Assembly (NCBI RefSeq): GCF_014192225.1 | Contig: NZ_JACHXS010000001.1 | Coordinates: forward strand, 1,080,440-1,144,439 | DNA: 64,000 bases | Direction of reading: 5' to 3' | From: Pseudoduganella umbonata | Lineage (GTDB): Bacteria; Pseudomonadota; Gammaproteobacteria; Burkholderiales; Burkholderiaceae_D | Part shown: in pieces, positions 41,468-50,354 of the stretch | Numbering within the stretch: position 1 is the first letter of the stretch | How the letters are laid out: each line of letters opens with the position of its first letter | Made by a program: the position numbers and the translations under genes | The notes under the pieces: model-generated | The model's input: only the letters and a program-made list of their open reading frames with translations | Database searches by the model: none | What the model was told of the DNA's origin: nothing

Positions 41468-42900
41468 GCTTGTTTCTCCTGGTGGTGTGACGTGTCGATC
41501 CGATGGCGGCGATGCCCGCCATCGGCCCGCGGCAGGTCGAACGTGAACCTGGTCCATTCTCCCTGCCTGCTCTCGACCGCCAGGTGGCCGCCGTGCCGCT
41601 GCACCACGCTGTAGCAGACCGACAGCCCCAGGCCCAGGCCCTGCCCCACTTCGCGCGTGGTGAAGAAGGGCTCGAATACCCGGTCCAGGTGGCCGGCCTC
41701 GATGCCGGGGCCGTTGTCGCGCACCGTGACGCGCAGCCGTTCGCCCCCTTCGTGGGCGCCGATGACGATTTCCGGCGCCGGCGTCCCGGCGCCGCGCAGC
41801 GCCAGCGCGGCATTGCCGAGCAGGTTGATCAGCACGCCGACGATGGCCGCCTCGTCGCCCAGCACCAGCGCCGCGCCGGCGATGTCGCGCCGCAGAGCGA
41901 TGCCCTTCGTTTCATGGCCGACGAACCGCACCGCCGTATCGAGCGCGCGGGCGAACGGGAAGGCGGCGCCTTCCCCGTTCTCCTTGCGGTAGGCGAACGT
42001 CTTCAGGTCGGAGACGATGTACTGCACGCGCTGCATGCCCTGCCGGGCATCGTCGAGGCATTCGCGCAGCGCCGGACTGTCCTGCGCGACCGGGTCCTCC
42101 AGCGCGACGTCGATCGCCAGCAGGCAGAAATTGACGGGATTGTTGACTTCGTGCAGCAGGCCGGCCGACAGCGTGCCCAGCGCCGCCATCTTTTCCTGCT
42201 GCATCAGCTGGCCCTTGATGTCGGCGAGATCGCGGTTGGTGCGCGCCAGTTCGTCGTTCTTCCGTGCCAGCTCTTCCTTCAGCGCGAACATCTGGCGGCG
42301 GCCCCGTTCGTTATAGAACGTGTACACCGTACTGCCCGCCACGGCGAACAGGATGATCGTCGTGTGGAACAGCATCTGCGCGTGATCGGTCACGCCGTCG
42401 GGCCGGGTCGCGCACGCGGTCCAGTAAGCGAGCAGCGTCAGCGCGCCGAATCCCAGCGTGTACAGGTAACCGACCGGGAACAGCGTACCGACGGCGAAGA
42501 TGGTCAGGATGAGGCCCGCATAGAACAGCGATGCCTCGCCCTGCGTCACGTGGATCATCCACGCGATCATCCACTGCGGGAAAGTCAGCCACACGAATGT
42601 CACGGCGTGCACGTGCCGCCTGCCGAATGCGGTGTACAGCATGCCGAGCCCGGCCAGTACGCCGAGGCTGGCCACGACGCGGACCATGGCAAAGCGCGCC
42701 ATCTGTTCCGGATACACGGCGAAATCGAGCACGACGCCCAGCAGTACCAGCACGATCACGGTCACCGCGCAGGCCCGGCTCTGCATCAGGTGGAACCCGG
42801 ACAGTTCCCTGGCATAGCTGCCGCGCGCGGCCATGGCATGGACCGCCGCGCCGTTGGCCCGGGCGGCGGCGCCAGGATCGATGGGTGTTGATGGGTACAC
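41464..42900 (-). CDS. Membrane sensor histidine kinase
   Basis: 478 residues with an N-terminal bundle of about six transmembrane helices (roughly 42-200), a coiled coil, a HisKA-type helix with phospho-acceptor His in GLLHEVNNPVNF and a HATPase domain with NLLGNAALAL, DNGPGIE and GLGLGLSV boxes. The start is uncertain: GTG 42900 is the longest, and ATG codons within the next 40 residues are possible. Its signal is unknown; the lack of a periplasmic domain suggests membrane or intracellular sensing. It forms an operon with the downstream response regulator. Confidence 0.9.
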   Translation of the reverse strand: MYPSTPIDPGAAARANGAAVHAMAARGSYARELSGFHLMQSRACAVTVIVLVLLGVVLDFAVYPEQMARFAMVRVVASLGVLAGLGMLYTAFGRRHVHAVTFVWLTFPQWMIAWMIHVTQGEASLFYAGLILTIFAVGTLFPVGYLYTLGFGALTLLAYWTACATRPDGVTDHAQMLFHTTIILFAVAGSTVYTFYNERGRRQMFALKEELARKNDELARTNRDLADIKGQLMQQEKMAALGTLSAGLLHEVNNPVNFCLLAIDVALEDPVAQDSPALRECLDDARQGMQRVQYIVSDLKTFAYRKENGEGAAFPFARALDTAVRFVGHETKGIALRRDIAGAALVLGDEAAIVGVLINLLGNAALALRGAGTPAPEIVIGAHEGGERLRVTVRDNGPGIEAGHLDRVFEPFFTTREVGQGLGLGLSVCYSVVQRHGGHLAVESRQGEWTRFTFDLPRADGGHRRHRIDTSHHQEKQA

Positions 42901-43068
42901 GAGCTAGGCCAGGACTTGCAATTCGGATGCGAAGCTTACATGGTTGGGGTCCGCCCTGCAATGCAGGCCCGGCCGCCCCGGCACGGACGTGCGCTGCAGG
43001 CATGTACGCTACCGTACAGAGCCCCTCGACCGCGGATGCGACAGTAGCGGCATGGGAGGAAACACTTG

Positions 43069-44139
43069 ATGACCGACGTACGCACCGGCCAGGCGCCCGG
43101 CAAACTGGACCGCGAAGCATTCCACCGCAAGTTCACGCAGTCGTTCTACGATCCGCGCTTCGATTCGCTGCGCGCCGACATCGCGCGGCTGGAAGAAGTT
43201 GCCTGGCAAAATTATTGCGACGGCCGCAAGGCGCCCGTCACCGTCAAGGCAGGCCCGGGCTTTGCCGATCCTGACTACGATCTCTCTGCCGAGTGGAAGG
43301 CAGCGCACGACAGGCTGCTGGCGGCCGAGCGCCGCCAGAAAGATCCGGCCACGGCGTCGCGCGTGCTGGTGATCTGCGGCAGCTCGCGCAACGACGGCAC
43401 CTGTCCGGGAGAAATGTCGAAAACCTTCCGCATGGTGCAATGGGCGCGTACCGCGCTGGAAACCGAAGAGATCGAAGTCGACGTACTCGACCTGTCGCTG
43501 GTCACGTCCACGTACGACCACCACATCCATCCGTGCAAGGGCTGCGCATCGACGGCAATGCCGCTGTGCCACTGGCCCTGCAGCTGCTACCCGAACCACA
43601 GCCTGAACCAGGTCAACGACTGGATGAACGAAATCTACGAACGGTGGGTGCTGGCGCACGGCGTGCTGATCGTCGCCCCCACCTACTGGTACCAGTCGCC
43701 GTCGCCGCTGAAGCTGATGATCGACCGGCTGGTGTGCGCCGACGGCGGCAATGCCGATCCTTCCAGCACCCATGGCAAGGAAGCCGACAAAGCCAAGGAC
43801 CTGGAACTGGCAGGCTGGGATTATCCGAAGCACCTGGCGGGCCGGGCCTACGGCGTGTTCGTTCACGGCGATGTCGCGGGCGTGGAAAGCCAGCGCCGCA
43901 ACCTGGCCGACTGGCTCGACTGGATGGGCCTGATCGGTGCCGGCACCCAGGCCGTGCTGGACCGCTATGTCGGCTACTACGAGTCGTATGCGGAGAGCCA
44001 TGCCACGCTGGACCGGGATGCCCCGCTGCAGCAGGAAGTGCGCAACAGCGCGCGGGCGGTGGCCGAGGCGGTGCGGCAGATCCGGGCCGGCAAGCTGGTG
44101 CCGCCGGATGCGCGGTTGCGGAAGCCGCGGCCGAAGTAA
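43069..44139 (+). CDS. Flavodoxin-like NAD(P)H-dependent oxidoreductase
   Basis: A 356-residue protein with an FMN-reductase/flavodoxin fold: phosphate loop ICGSSRNDGTCPGEMSKTF near 105-123 and an isoalloxazine-contact VAPTYWYQSPSPLK. A Cys-rich insert (HPCKGCASTAMPLCHWPCSCYP) between them is unusual and could bind metal or act in redox chemistry. GGGAGGA lies 8 bases before the ATG. It diverges from the histidine kinase gene across 168 bp, which holds no convincing promoter call. Confidence 0.82.
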   Translation: MTDVRTGQAPGKLDREAFHRKFTQSFYDPRFDSLRADIARLEEVAWQNYCDGRKAPVTVKAGPGFADPDYDLSAEWKAAHDRLLAAERRQKDPATASRVLVICGSSRNDGTCPGEMSKTFRMVQWARTALETEEIEVDVLDLSLVTSTYDHHIHPCKGCASTAMPLCHWPCSCYPNHSLNQVNDWMNEIYERWVLAHGVLIVAPTYWYQSPSPLKLMIDRLVCADGGNADPSSTHGKEADKAKDLELAGWDYPKHLAGRAYGVFVHGDVAGVESQRRNLADWLDWMGLIGAGTQAVLDRYVGYYESYAESHATLDRDAPLQQEVRNSARAVAEAVRQIRAGKLVPPDARLRKPRPK

Positions 44140-44262
44140 GCGGCCGGAAAGCGGCCAAAATAAGGGCCGAAGCCGGCGGCAATGCCGGTTCGGGAGTTAC
44201 GGGACGAGGGTACCGATCCGATCATCGTTGACGGCCGCCGGCAGCCATGGCGGGACGGCGCG

Positions 44263-45468
44263 TTACCGCCGCGCCGCCACCTGCCGCTCGAATGCATCGG
44301 CCACCCGTTCCGCCCGCTCCAGCGCGGTCCGGTCGCCGCGCCGGTGCGCGAACGCCGCGGCGGCCGTGCGGAACCGGTTATCGTCGAGCAGCAGCCGCAC
44401 CACGGCGCGCCAGTCGCCATCGGGCTTGACCCGCGCGCCATTGATGCCGCCGCCCCAGCTTTCCACCCGGCGCGCCATCAGGTACTGCTCCAGCTGCATC
44501 GGCAGCATCAGCACCGGCACGCCGGCGAGCGAGGACTGCACGACCGCGGCCTCGCCGCCATGGCACACGCACAGCGCGGCGCCGGCCAGTGCCGCTTCCA
44601 TGGCCACGGGCTGCGCCGAATACGCGATCGAAGGCGAGCGCAACGGCGCCGCCCGTCCGGCAGCCACCTCGGGCAGGTAGCACAGCACGCGGCAGCCTTC
44701 CTCCACGAGCGCCTGCAGCACGGCGGCATGGCCGGCATAGTCATGCTTCAGGTAGGCGAACACGCGCGGGCCGGTGCCGGGCGGCCATGCGGGCGCGGCC
44801 CCGCCGGCCGGCATGGTCACCGGGCCCAGCCACTCGCCGCCGCCGGCCGGGCGGCCATAGTGGTCGAATTCCGGCCACGTGCACAGCAGGGGCGCATCGC
44901 CCAGCAGCAGGCGCGCCGCGTGCAGTAGTTCCGGGGCGCCATGCATTTCCAGCACCGCGTTGACGACGTTGAGCAGGTGGGCTTCGGCCCGCGCCAGGCG
45001 CTGCTGCGCCACGCCCTCCCAGTCGCGCAGGCAGGGCAATGCGACGTCCGCGGGCGGGCTGTAGAAACCGACCCCGACGGACGCCGTCGGCACCTTGAGC
45101 GTGCGCGCGGCCAGCAGCGCGGTGGGCGCGTAATCGGCCACCACGAGGTCCGGCTCGAGCAAGGTGAACAAGGTACGCCAGCCCTCCGCCAGCCCGGCCA
45201 GGCCGGGCACTTCCAGGTAGCCGGCGGCGAGCAGGATTTCGGCCAGGCTCGCATGATTGGGCGGCATGCCTTCGGTGCGGTGCAGCCACACGGGGGCCTG
45301 GAAGCGCGGCACGGGCAGGTCGGCCATCACGCGCTGGGTATAGCCGAGATCTCGCAGCGACAGGCTGACGCGATGGCCGCGCGCCAGCAGCACGCGCGCC
45401 AGCGTCTTCAGCCGGGCCGCATGTCCCAGCCCGCCACCGATTTCCCAGGCAAGGTGTATGTGTGCCAT
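44263..45468 (-). CDS. Glycosyltransferase, UGT/MGT-like (GT-B fold)
   Basis: 401 residues. The N-terminus IHLAWEIGGGLGHAARLKTLA is an acceptor-domain start of GT-B transferases. The C-terminal nucleotide-sugar site shows CVCHGGEAAVVQSSLAGVPVLMLPMQLEQY, which resembles the HCG...E...G.P...P...DQ signature of family 1 enzymes. Acceptor and sugar are unknown. It stands alone, convergent with the flavodoxin-like gene. Confidence 0.85.
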   Translation of the reverse strand: MAHIHLAWEIGGGLGHAARLKTLARVLLARGHRVSLSLRDLGYTQRVMADLPVPRFQAPVWLHRTEGMPPNHASLAEILLAAGYLEVPGLAGLAEGWRTLFTLLEPDLVVADYAPTALLAARTLKVPTASVGVGFYSPPADVALPCLRDWEGVAQQRLARAEAHLLNVVNAVLEMHGAPELLHAARLLLGDAPLLCTWPEFDHYGRPAGGGEWLGPVTMPAGGAAPAWPPGTGPRVFAYLKHDYAGHAAVLQALVEEGCRVLCYLPEVAAGRAAPLRSPSIAYSAQPVAMEAALAGAALCVCHGGEAAVVQSSLAGVPVLMLPMQLEQYLMARRVESWGGGINGARVKPDGDWRAVVRLLLDDNRFRTAAAAFAHRRGDRTALERAERVADAFERQVAARR

Positions 45469-45815
45469 GTTCTACCGTGCGTTCCAGTGTCCAAGGGGTC
45501 CTTTGGGCCGATGCCAGGGCCGCCGGTCGGCGGTGCGGTGGGTCGCCAATAAGTGGCGCAACCATTATACGAGAGCCGTGGGTGAGTGGAAATCTCATTC
45601 CTGTAATCCGTCTCTTACACGGGCACGGGATGCCAGCCGCTACTCAGCGCCGGGGCGGCACAGCATACTCGTTATACAGATGACAACGCTATTAATGGTA
45701 ATCAACGCCCGCAATCACTGCACGCAATCAACGCACGCAATCAACGAATAGCCACGGAAGCCGCTCCAGGGTCACGCCACACGAGCCCCCTTCCCGCCCG
45801 CATAAAGAGACAAGA
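45469..45815. other. Spacer upstream of the cyanophycin locus, with 13-bp repeats
   Basis: Both flanking genes read outward from this stretch, so it holds two promoters, though none is clear enough to place. It contains four 13-bp units at 45700-45751 (AATCAACGCACGC consensus). No gene is supported. Confidence 0.5.
45700..45751. repeat. 13-bp tandem repeat, 4 units, upstream of the di-iron protein gene
   Basis: Units AATCAACGCCCGC, AATCACTGCACGC, AATCAACGCACGC and AATCAACGAATAG run head to tail, ending 64 bp before the start codon. Confidence 0.8.
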
Positions 45816-47252
45816 ATGCCAGATACCGCCCTCGCTCAACGTCCCGCCTCCGGCACCGACCTCGGTGATGCCAAGGCCGTCTACCATGCCCTGTACGAAG
45901 GTGCCGATCCCGCCGTGGCCGCCAGCTACCTGGAAGACCGCCTCGCCGAGGCGGCCACGCTGCCTTGCGACCTGCCGGCCACCCTCGACGAGATGGGGCA
46001 ATGGATCGCGCGCCACACCGATGCCGTCGGCACCGAGTATCGCGCCTACCTGGCGGCCCGCAAGAGCGGCGCGCCGCGCCGGTATTTCAAGACCCGCTCG
46101 CAGGCGCTGTACTTCCTGAAAGCCGTGGCGCCCACCAAGCTGGTCGATGGCGCATGGCTGTATGGCGTGCTCGACCGTTGGCAAGATCCCGACTACCAGG
46201 CCCTGATCCGCATCTACCTGGAAGAACTGGGCAACGGCGTGCCGGACAAGAATCACGTCACCATCTATCGCAAGCTGCTCGAACAGCATGGCTGCGAACA
46301 CTGGCAGGGCTTGCCGGAGCCGCATTTCGTGCAGGGCGCGATCCAGCTGGCGCTGGCAGCGTCGGCGGATGATTTCCTGCCGGAACTCGTCGGCTACAAC
46401 CTGGGCTACGAGCAGTTGCCGCTGCACCTGCTGATCACGTCGTACGAATTGAACGAACTGGGCATCGATCCCTATTACTTCACGCTGCACGTCACCGTCG
46501 ACAACGCCGATACCGGCCACGCCCACACGGCGCTGGAAGGATTGAAGCGCGTGCTGCCGCGCGTGGGCGACAGCGCCGCGTTCCTGCGCCGCGTGGCGGA
46601 CGGCTTCCGCCTGAACGACCTGGGCATCGGCACCGTCGAGGCGATCGCCTCGTTCGACCTGGAACGCGAAACCGTCGCCATGCTGGCGGCCAAGGCCGCC
46701 GTCGGCAAGAACATGCACTCGGATTACTGCCGCGTTGCCGGCCGCACCATCAACGACTGGCTGGCCGACCCCGCGCAGATCCCGCAATTCCTCGAAAAGC
46801 TCGAGCAGCAGGGCTGGATCCGCCGCGGCGAGCCGGCCGAGAACAGCCGCTTCTGGAAACTGATCCACGGCGAACGGGCCGAGATGTTCGGCGTGTTCAG
46901 CGCCTACGAACAGCAGTTGCTGGAAGACTGGATCGTCACGCCGCGCGGCGGCGGCGAGCCGCAGATCGCCCGCGTGCCGAGCCATCGGGCGCTGCGCCGC
47001 AGCCTCGATACGCTGGAATCCCCGCCTTCCCGCAACAACGCACCGCGCGGCGTGATCCGCCACACCTTCCCGGCCGACGAGCATGCATGGCAGACCATCG
47101 GCTGCGAACTGCGCCTGCTGGAAGCCCAGCTGGCCGCCACGGCGAGCAAGGACGAAGCGATGGCGCTGCTGATCGGCCTGATGGCGCCGAACCAGCACCA
47201 CACGTCCGCCGGCCTGATGGCGACACGCGTGTTCACCCGGCTGGCGCAATGA
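45816..47252 (+). CDS. Haem-oxygenase-like di-iron (HDO) family protein
   Basis: A 478-residue soluble protein of the iron-containing redox enzyme / haem-oxygenase-like oxidase family, which uses a di-iron site to oxidise small molecules, often amino acids. Likely ligands are Glu136/Glu137 (YLEELGNG) and His147, Glu211/Glu214, and the cluster His225, Asp229, Asp232, His235, His237 (LHVTVDNADTGHAH). The usual HxxxDxxH spacing is altered by a short insertion. The C-terminal ~200 residues are an extension. It is first in the cyanophycin gene set, 223 bp before the methyltransferase. Substrate unknown. Confidence 0.7.
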   Translation: MPDTALAQRPASGTDLGDAKAVYHALYEGADPAVAASYLEDRLAEAATLPCDLPATLDEMGQWIARHTDAVGTEYRAYLAARKSGAPRRYFKTRSQALYFLKAVAPTKLVDGAWLYGVLDRWQDPDYQALIRIYLEELGNGVPDKNHVTIYRKLLEQHGCEHWQGLPEPHFVQGAIQLALAASADDFLPELVGYNLGYEQLPLHLLITSYELNELGIDPYYFTLHVTVDNADTGHAHTALEGLKRVLPRVGDSAAFLRRVADGFRLNDLGIGTVEAIASFDLERETVAMLAAKAAVGKNMHSDYCRVAGRTINDWLADPAQIPQFLEKLEQQGWIRRGEPAENSRFWKLIHGERAEMFGVFSAYEQQLLEDWIVTPRGGGEPQIARVPSHRALRRSLDTLESPPSRNNAPRGVIRHTFPADEHAWQTIGCELRLLEAQLAATASKDEAMALLIGLMAPNQHHTSAGLMATRVFTRLAQ

Positions 47253-47325
47253 CCCGGCGACAGCGCCGCCAGCCGCCGCGACAGCCCGGCATGACGCCGG
47301 CAGCACATCCATCACCAGCACTTCG

Positions 47326-47430
47326 ATGAGTACCGCATCGATCAGCACAGCATCAATCAGCACAGCATCAATCAGCACAGCATCAATCAGCGCCGCATCA
47401 GTCAATACCGCATCAATCAACAACATAACC
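47326..47430. repeat. 15-bp tandem repeat, ~7 units, upstream of the methyltransferase
   Basis: Units of ATCAGCACAGCATCA: three exact copies at 47341-47385, with degenerate copies before and after. The array is open in the methyltransferase frame (S-T-A-S-I repeat), but the better ribosome-binding site lies downstream, so it is probably intergenic. Confidence 0.9.
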
Positions 47431-47475
47431 AGAAACAGCGCCGGAAACAGCGCTACAACCAGCCGAGGGGATCCG

Positions 47476-48525
47476 ATGATGAATGTGCTTGCCAGCGGGG
47501 GCTTTCCCGATTCCGGGACCGCCGCCGCGGTTTCCGACGACACGGGCGACCATGCAACCGCTGCCCCGCGCGCCCAGGCGCTGCCGGATCCGGCCGCGCT
47601 GGAAGAGCTGGGCCGGGCGCTGCGCGCCGCCGGCTACCGCTTCACCACGGTCACGCCGGCCACGCACAGCCGCGTGAAGAACCGCAGCGACCACGTGTGG
47701 GCGCGCAACGTCGCCGACATCTTCGGCTGGAGCCGGCCATTCCGCGCCGATGCACTGCCCGCCGACCTGCTGGCGCTGATGGTCCGCGCCGGCATCGCGC
47801 AGCCGCACCGCGACGGCTGGCGTTCCACGCTCCGGGCCTCCACGCTCGATGGCGAACTGTACTTCCACTCCGCGTACCCGACCAGCGAGGCCGATGCCGT
47901 ATTCTTCGGCCCGGACACCTACCGCTTCGGCCGCGCGCTGCGCAGCGAGCTGGCCGTGATCGCCGCGGCCGGCCGCCCCGTGCGCCGTGCCGCCGATGTG
48001 GGTGCGGGTGCCGGGCCGGGCGCATTGACGATCGCCCGCCACTGCCCCGATGCGGAAGTGCTGGCACTGGACATCAACGACCGGGCGATGCACCTGTGCC
48101 GGGTGAACGCGCAACTGGCCGGGCTGGCCAACGTCGCTACCCGTCACAGCAACCTGCTGTCGGACGTGCCGGGCGAGTTCGACCTGATCGTGTCGAACCC
48201 GCCCTACCTGCTCGACAAATCCGAGCGCGCCTACCGTCACGGCGGCGGCGAGCTCGGTGCCGGGCTGTCGCTGGCGCTGACGAAGCAGGCGCTGACCCGG
48301 CTGGCGCCGGGTGGCAGCCTGCTGCTGTATACGGGCGTCGTGATGATCAACAACGACGACCCGTTCCTGCGCCGCATCGAACCGTTGCTGGCCCAGGCCG
48401 CCATGGACTGGCATTACGAGGAAATCGATCCCGACGTGTTCGGCGAAGAACTCGATACCCCCGCCTACGCCGAGGCGGACCGCATCGCGGCCGTCTGGCT
48501 GAAGGCGTCCCGCCCCCTGCACTGA
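47476..48525 (+). CDS. Class I SAM-dependent methyltransferase (NPPY type)
   Basis: 349 residues if started at ATG 47476, which has GAGGGG upstream; the frame stays open to 47326 through a repeat. The SAM-binding loop is DVGAGAGPG starting at Asp174, and the catalytic NPPY is at 241-244, the motif of enzymes that methylate planar nitrogens such as PrmC-type amide or N6-adenine methylases. It lies 24 bp before the isoaspartyl peptidase gene and within the cyanophycin operon. The substrate could be a small amide or peptide; this is inference. Confidence 0.85.
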   Translation: MMNVLASGGFPDSGTAAAVSDDTGDHATAAPRAQALPDPAALEELGRALRAAGYRFTTVTPATHSRVKNRSDHVWARNVADIFGWSRPFRADALPADLLALMVRAGIAQPHRDGWRSTLRASTLDGELYFHSAYPTSEADAVFFGPDTYRFGRALRSELAVIAAAGRPVRRAADVGAGAGPGALTIARHCPDAEVLALDINDRAMHLCRVNAQLAGLANVATRHSNLLSDVPGEFDLIVSNPPYLLDKSERAYRHGGGELGAGLSLALTKQALTRLAPGGSLLLYTGVVMINNDDPFLRRIEPLLAQAAMDWHYEEIDPDVFGEELDTPAYAEADRIAAVWLKASRPLH

Positions 48526-48549
48526 ACCCCCTATTTTTCCGGAAATTTC

Positions 48550-49446
48550 ATGACCCGACAACTGCAAGCGACCGTCGTCACACACGGCGGCGCAGGCGGC
48601 AGCCGCGACCAGGACGACGGCTGCCGGTTTGCCGCCAATACAGGCCTTGACCGTCTTGCCGGCGGTGGCAGCGCACTCGATGCCGCCGTATCCGCCGTGG
48701 TGGCGCTGGAAGACGATGGCCGCTACAACGCCGGCAGCGGTTCCGTGCTGTGCCTCGACGGCCGCACCATCGAGATGGACGCGGCCGTGATGGATTCGCA
48801 GGGCGCGCTGGGCGCCGTCGCCTGCATCCAGCGCGTGAAGAATCCCGTGCTGGTGGCGCAGGCCATTACGCGCACGCCGCACTGGCTGCTGGCCGGCGAA
48901 GGCGCCGAACGCTTCGCCCGCACCGCCGGTTTCGCGATCCACCACGCGATCAGCGAACGGCAGCGCGCCAAACACGCCCGCCTGATGGCCACGCTGGGCG
49001 GCAGCGAGCCGGCCACGCCGGGCGTCGCCAATCGCGCCTTCAAGGATTACTGGAACTACGATACGCCGCCGGCCTTCACGCCGTGCGACACGGTCGGCGC
49101 GGTGGTGCGCGACGCCGCCGGCAACTTCGCCGTGGCCGGCTCCACCGGCGGTTCGGCACCGTCGCTGCTGGGCCGGGTCGGCGATACGCCGATCATCGGC
49201 AGCGGTTTCTATGCCGGCGCCGAAGGCGCCGTGGCCGTTACCGGCATCGGCGAGCACATCGTGCGCCACCTGCTGGCCCATACGGTCTATGCGTGGATCG
49301 CCGGTGGCATGGGCGTCGACGAGGCCGTGCGGCGCGGTGTCGACCTGCTGCCGCAGGAGATCGACGTCGGCGTCATCGCCGTCGGCCGGGAAGACGCGGC
49401 AATGCACAGCAACCGGGAGATGCCCTGCGCGGAGGCACGTGCATGA
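48550..49446 (+). CDS. iaaA: Isoaspartyl peptidase / plant-type L-asparaginase
   Basis: An Ntn-hydrolase of 298 residues that self-cleaves before its nucleophile Thr181 (CDTVGAV) to give alpha and beta chains; GSTGGSAPSLLGRVGD follows as substrate contact. In cyanophycin clusters these enzymes split beta-Asp-Arg dipeptide into aspartate and arginine. Its stop overlaps the cyanophycinase start (ATGA), so the two degradative enzymes are translationally coupled. Confidence 0.93.
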   Translation: MTRQLQATVVTHGGAGGSRDQDDGCRFAANTGLDRLAGGGSALDAAVSAVVALEDDGRYNAGSGSVLCLDGRTIEMDAAVMDSQGALGAVACIQRVKNPVLVAQAITRTPHWLLAGEGAERFARTAGFAIHHAISERQRAKHARLMATLGGSEPATPGVANRAFKDYWNYDTPPAFTPCDTVGAVVRDAAGNFAVAGSTGGSAPSLLGRVGDTPIIGSGFYAGAEGAVAVTGIGEHIVRHLLAHTVYAWIAGGMGVDEAVRRGVDLLPQEIDVGVIAVGREDAAMHSNREMPCAEARA

Positions 49447-50354
49447 GCGGGCCGACTGAACATTTCGATCGCAGCCAGCATGGCCACCTGGTCATCGTCG
49501 GCGGCCACGAAGACCGTGAGAACAGCAAGCAGATCCTGTCCCGCTTCGTCCAGCTGTGCGGCGGCGCGCAGGCCACGATCGCCGTCATCACGGCCGCCAG
49601 CCGCGTGCCCGACGTGATGTGGGAACGTTACGACACGGTCTTCCGCGATATCGGCGTGCGCGAAGTGGTCCGCGTCGACCTGCCGGACCGTGCCACCGCC
49701 AACGACGCCGACCTCGCCGCCCGGGTACGGGCCTGCGACGGCATCTGGATGACGGGCGGCGACCAGAAGCGCCTGCTGGCGATGATCGGCGGCACGCTGC
49801 TGGACGAGGCGATGCACCGCGCGCTGAAGGAATCCGGCGCCTGCATCGGCGGCACCAGCGCCGGCGCGTCGGCGATGTGCGGCCACATGCTGGCCGACGG
49901 CAAGGCCGACCTGCTGCCGGAAAAGGGCTCCGTCAGCCTGGGCGCAGGCCTCGGCTTCGTGCAGCGCGTGGTGATCGACCAGCACTTCAGCGAGCGGCAC
50001 CGCCTGGCCCGGCTGCTGACCGTGGTCGCGCAGAATCCCTACCTGCTGGGCATCGGCATCGACGAGGACACGGCGCTGGTCGTCGAGCGCGGCGTCGGCA
50101 TCGAAGTGATCGGCGCCGGCAGCGTGACCGTCGTCGACGGCCGCACGATGATCTCGAACGTGGCCGACATCCCTGCGGGCGGCACGCCGCAGCTGATCGA
50201 CGTGCGCCTGCACCTGCTGCCGACCGGCAGCAGTTTCGCGCTGCCCGAGGAAATCCACCATCCGCACCAGCTGCCGCCGGACGCCACGCGCGACACGCCG
50301 GCAGCCCTGACCGACTTCGTTCGCAACGTCACCAAGAGGAATCCCCTGTCATGA
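49443..50354 (+). CDS. cphB: Cyanophycinase
   Basis: A serine peptidase (S51) of 303 residues that cuts the cyanophycin polymer to beta-Asp-Arg. The nucleophile is Ser139 in GGTSAGASA, and VIVGGHEDR plus the WMTGGDQKRLL segment are characteristic. There is no signal peptide, so it works on intracellular granules. It overlaps both the peptidase gene before it and cphA after it by 4 bp. Confidence 0.95.
   Translation: MSGPTEHFDRSQHGHLVIVGGHEDRENSKQILSRFVQLCGGAQATIAVITAASRVPDVMWERYDTVFRDIGVREVVRVDLPDRATANDADLAARVRACDGIWMTGGDQKRLLAMIGGTLLDEAMHRALKESGACIGGTSAGASAMCGHMLADGKADLLPEKGSVSLGAGLGFVQRVVIDQHFSERHRLARLLTVVAQNPYLLGIGIDEDTALVVERGVGIEVIGAGSVTVVDGRTMISNVADIPAGGTPQLIDVRLHLLPTGSSFALPEEIHHPHQLPPDATRDTPAALTDFVRNVTKRNPLS

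Noticed and set aside
49443..50354. Generic S51 alpha-aspartyl dipeptidase (PepE) instead of cyanophycinase
   Set aside because: Length, GGTSAGASA context and overlap with cphA favour cyanophycinase.
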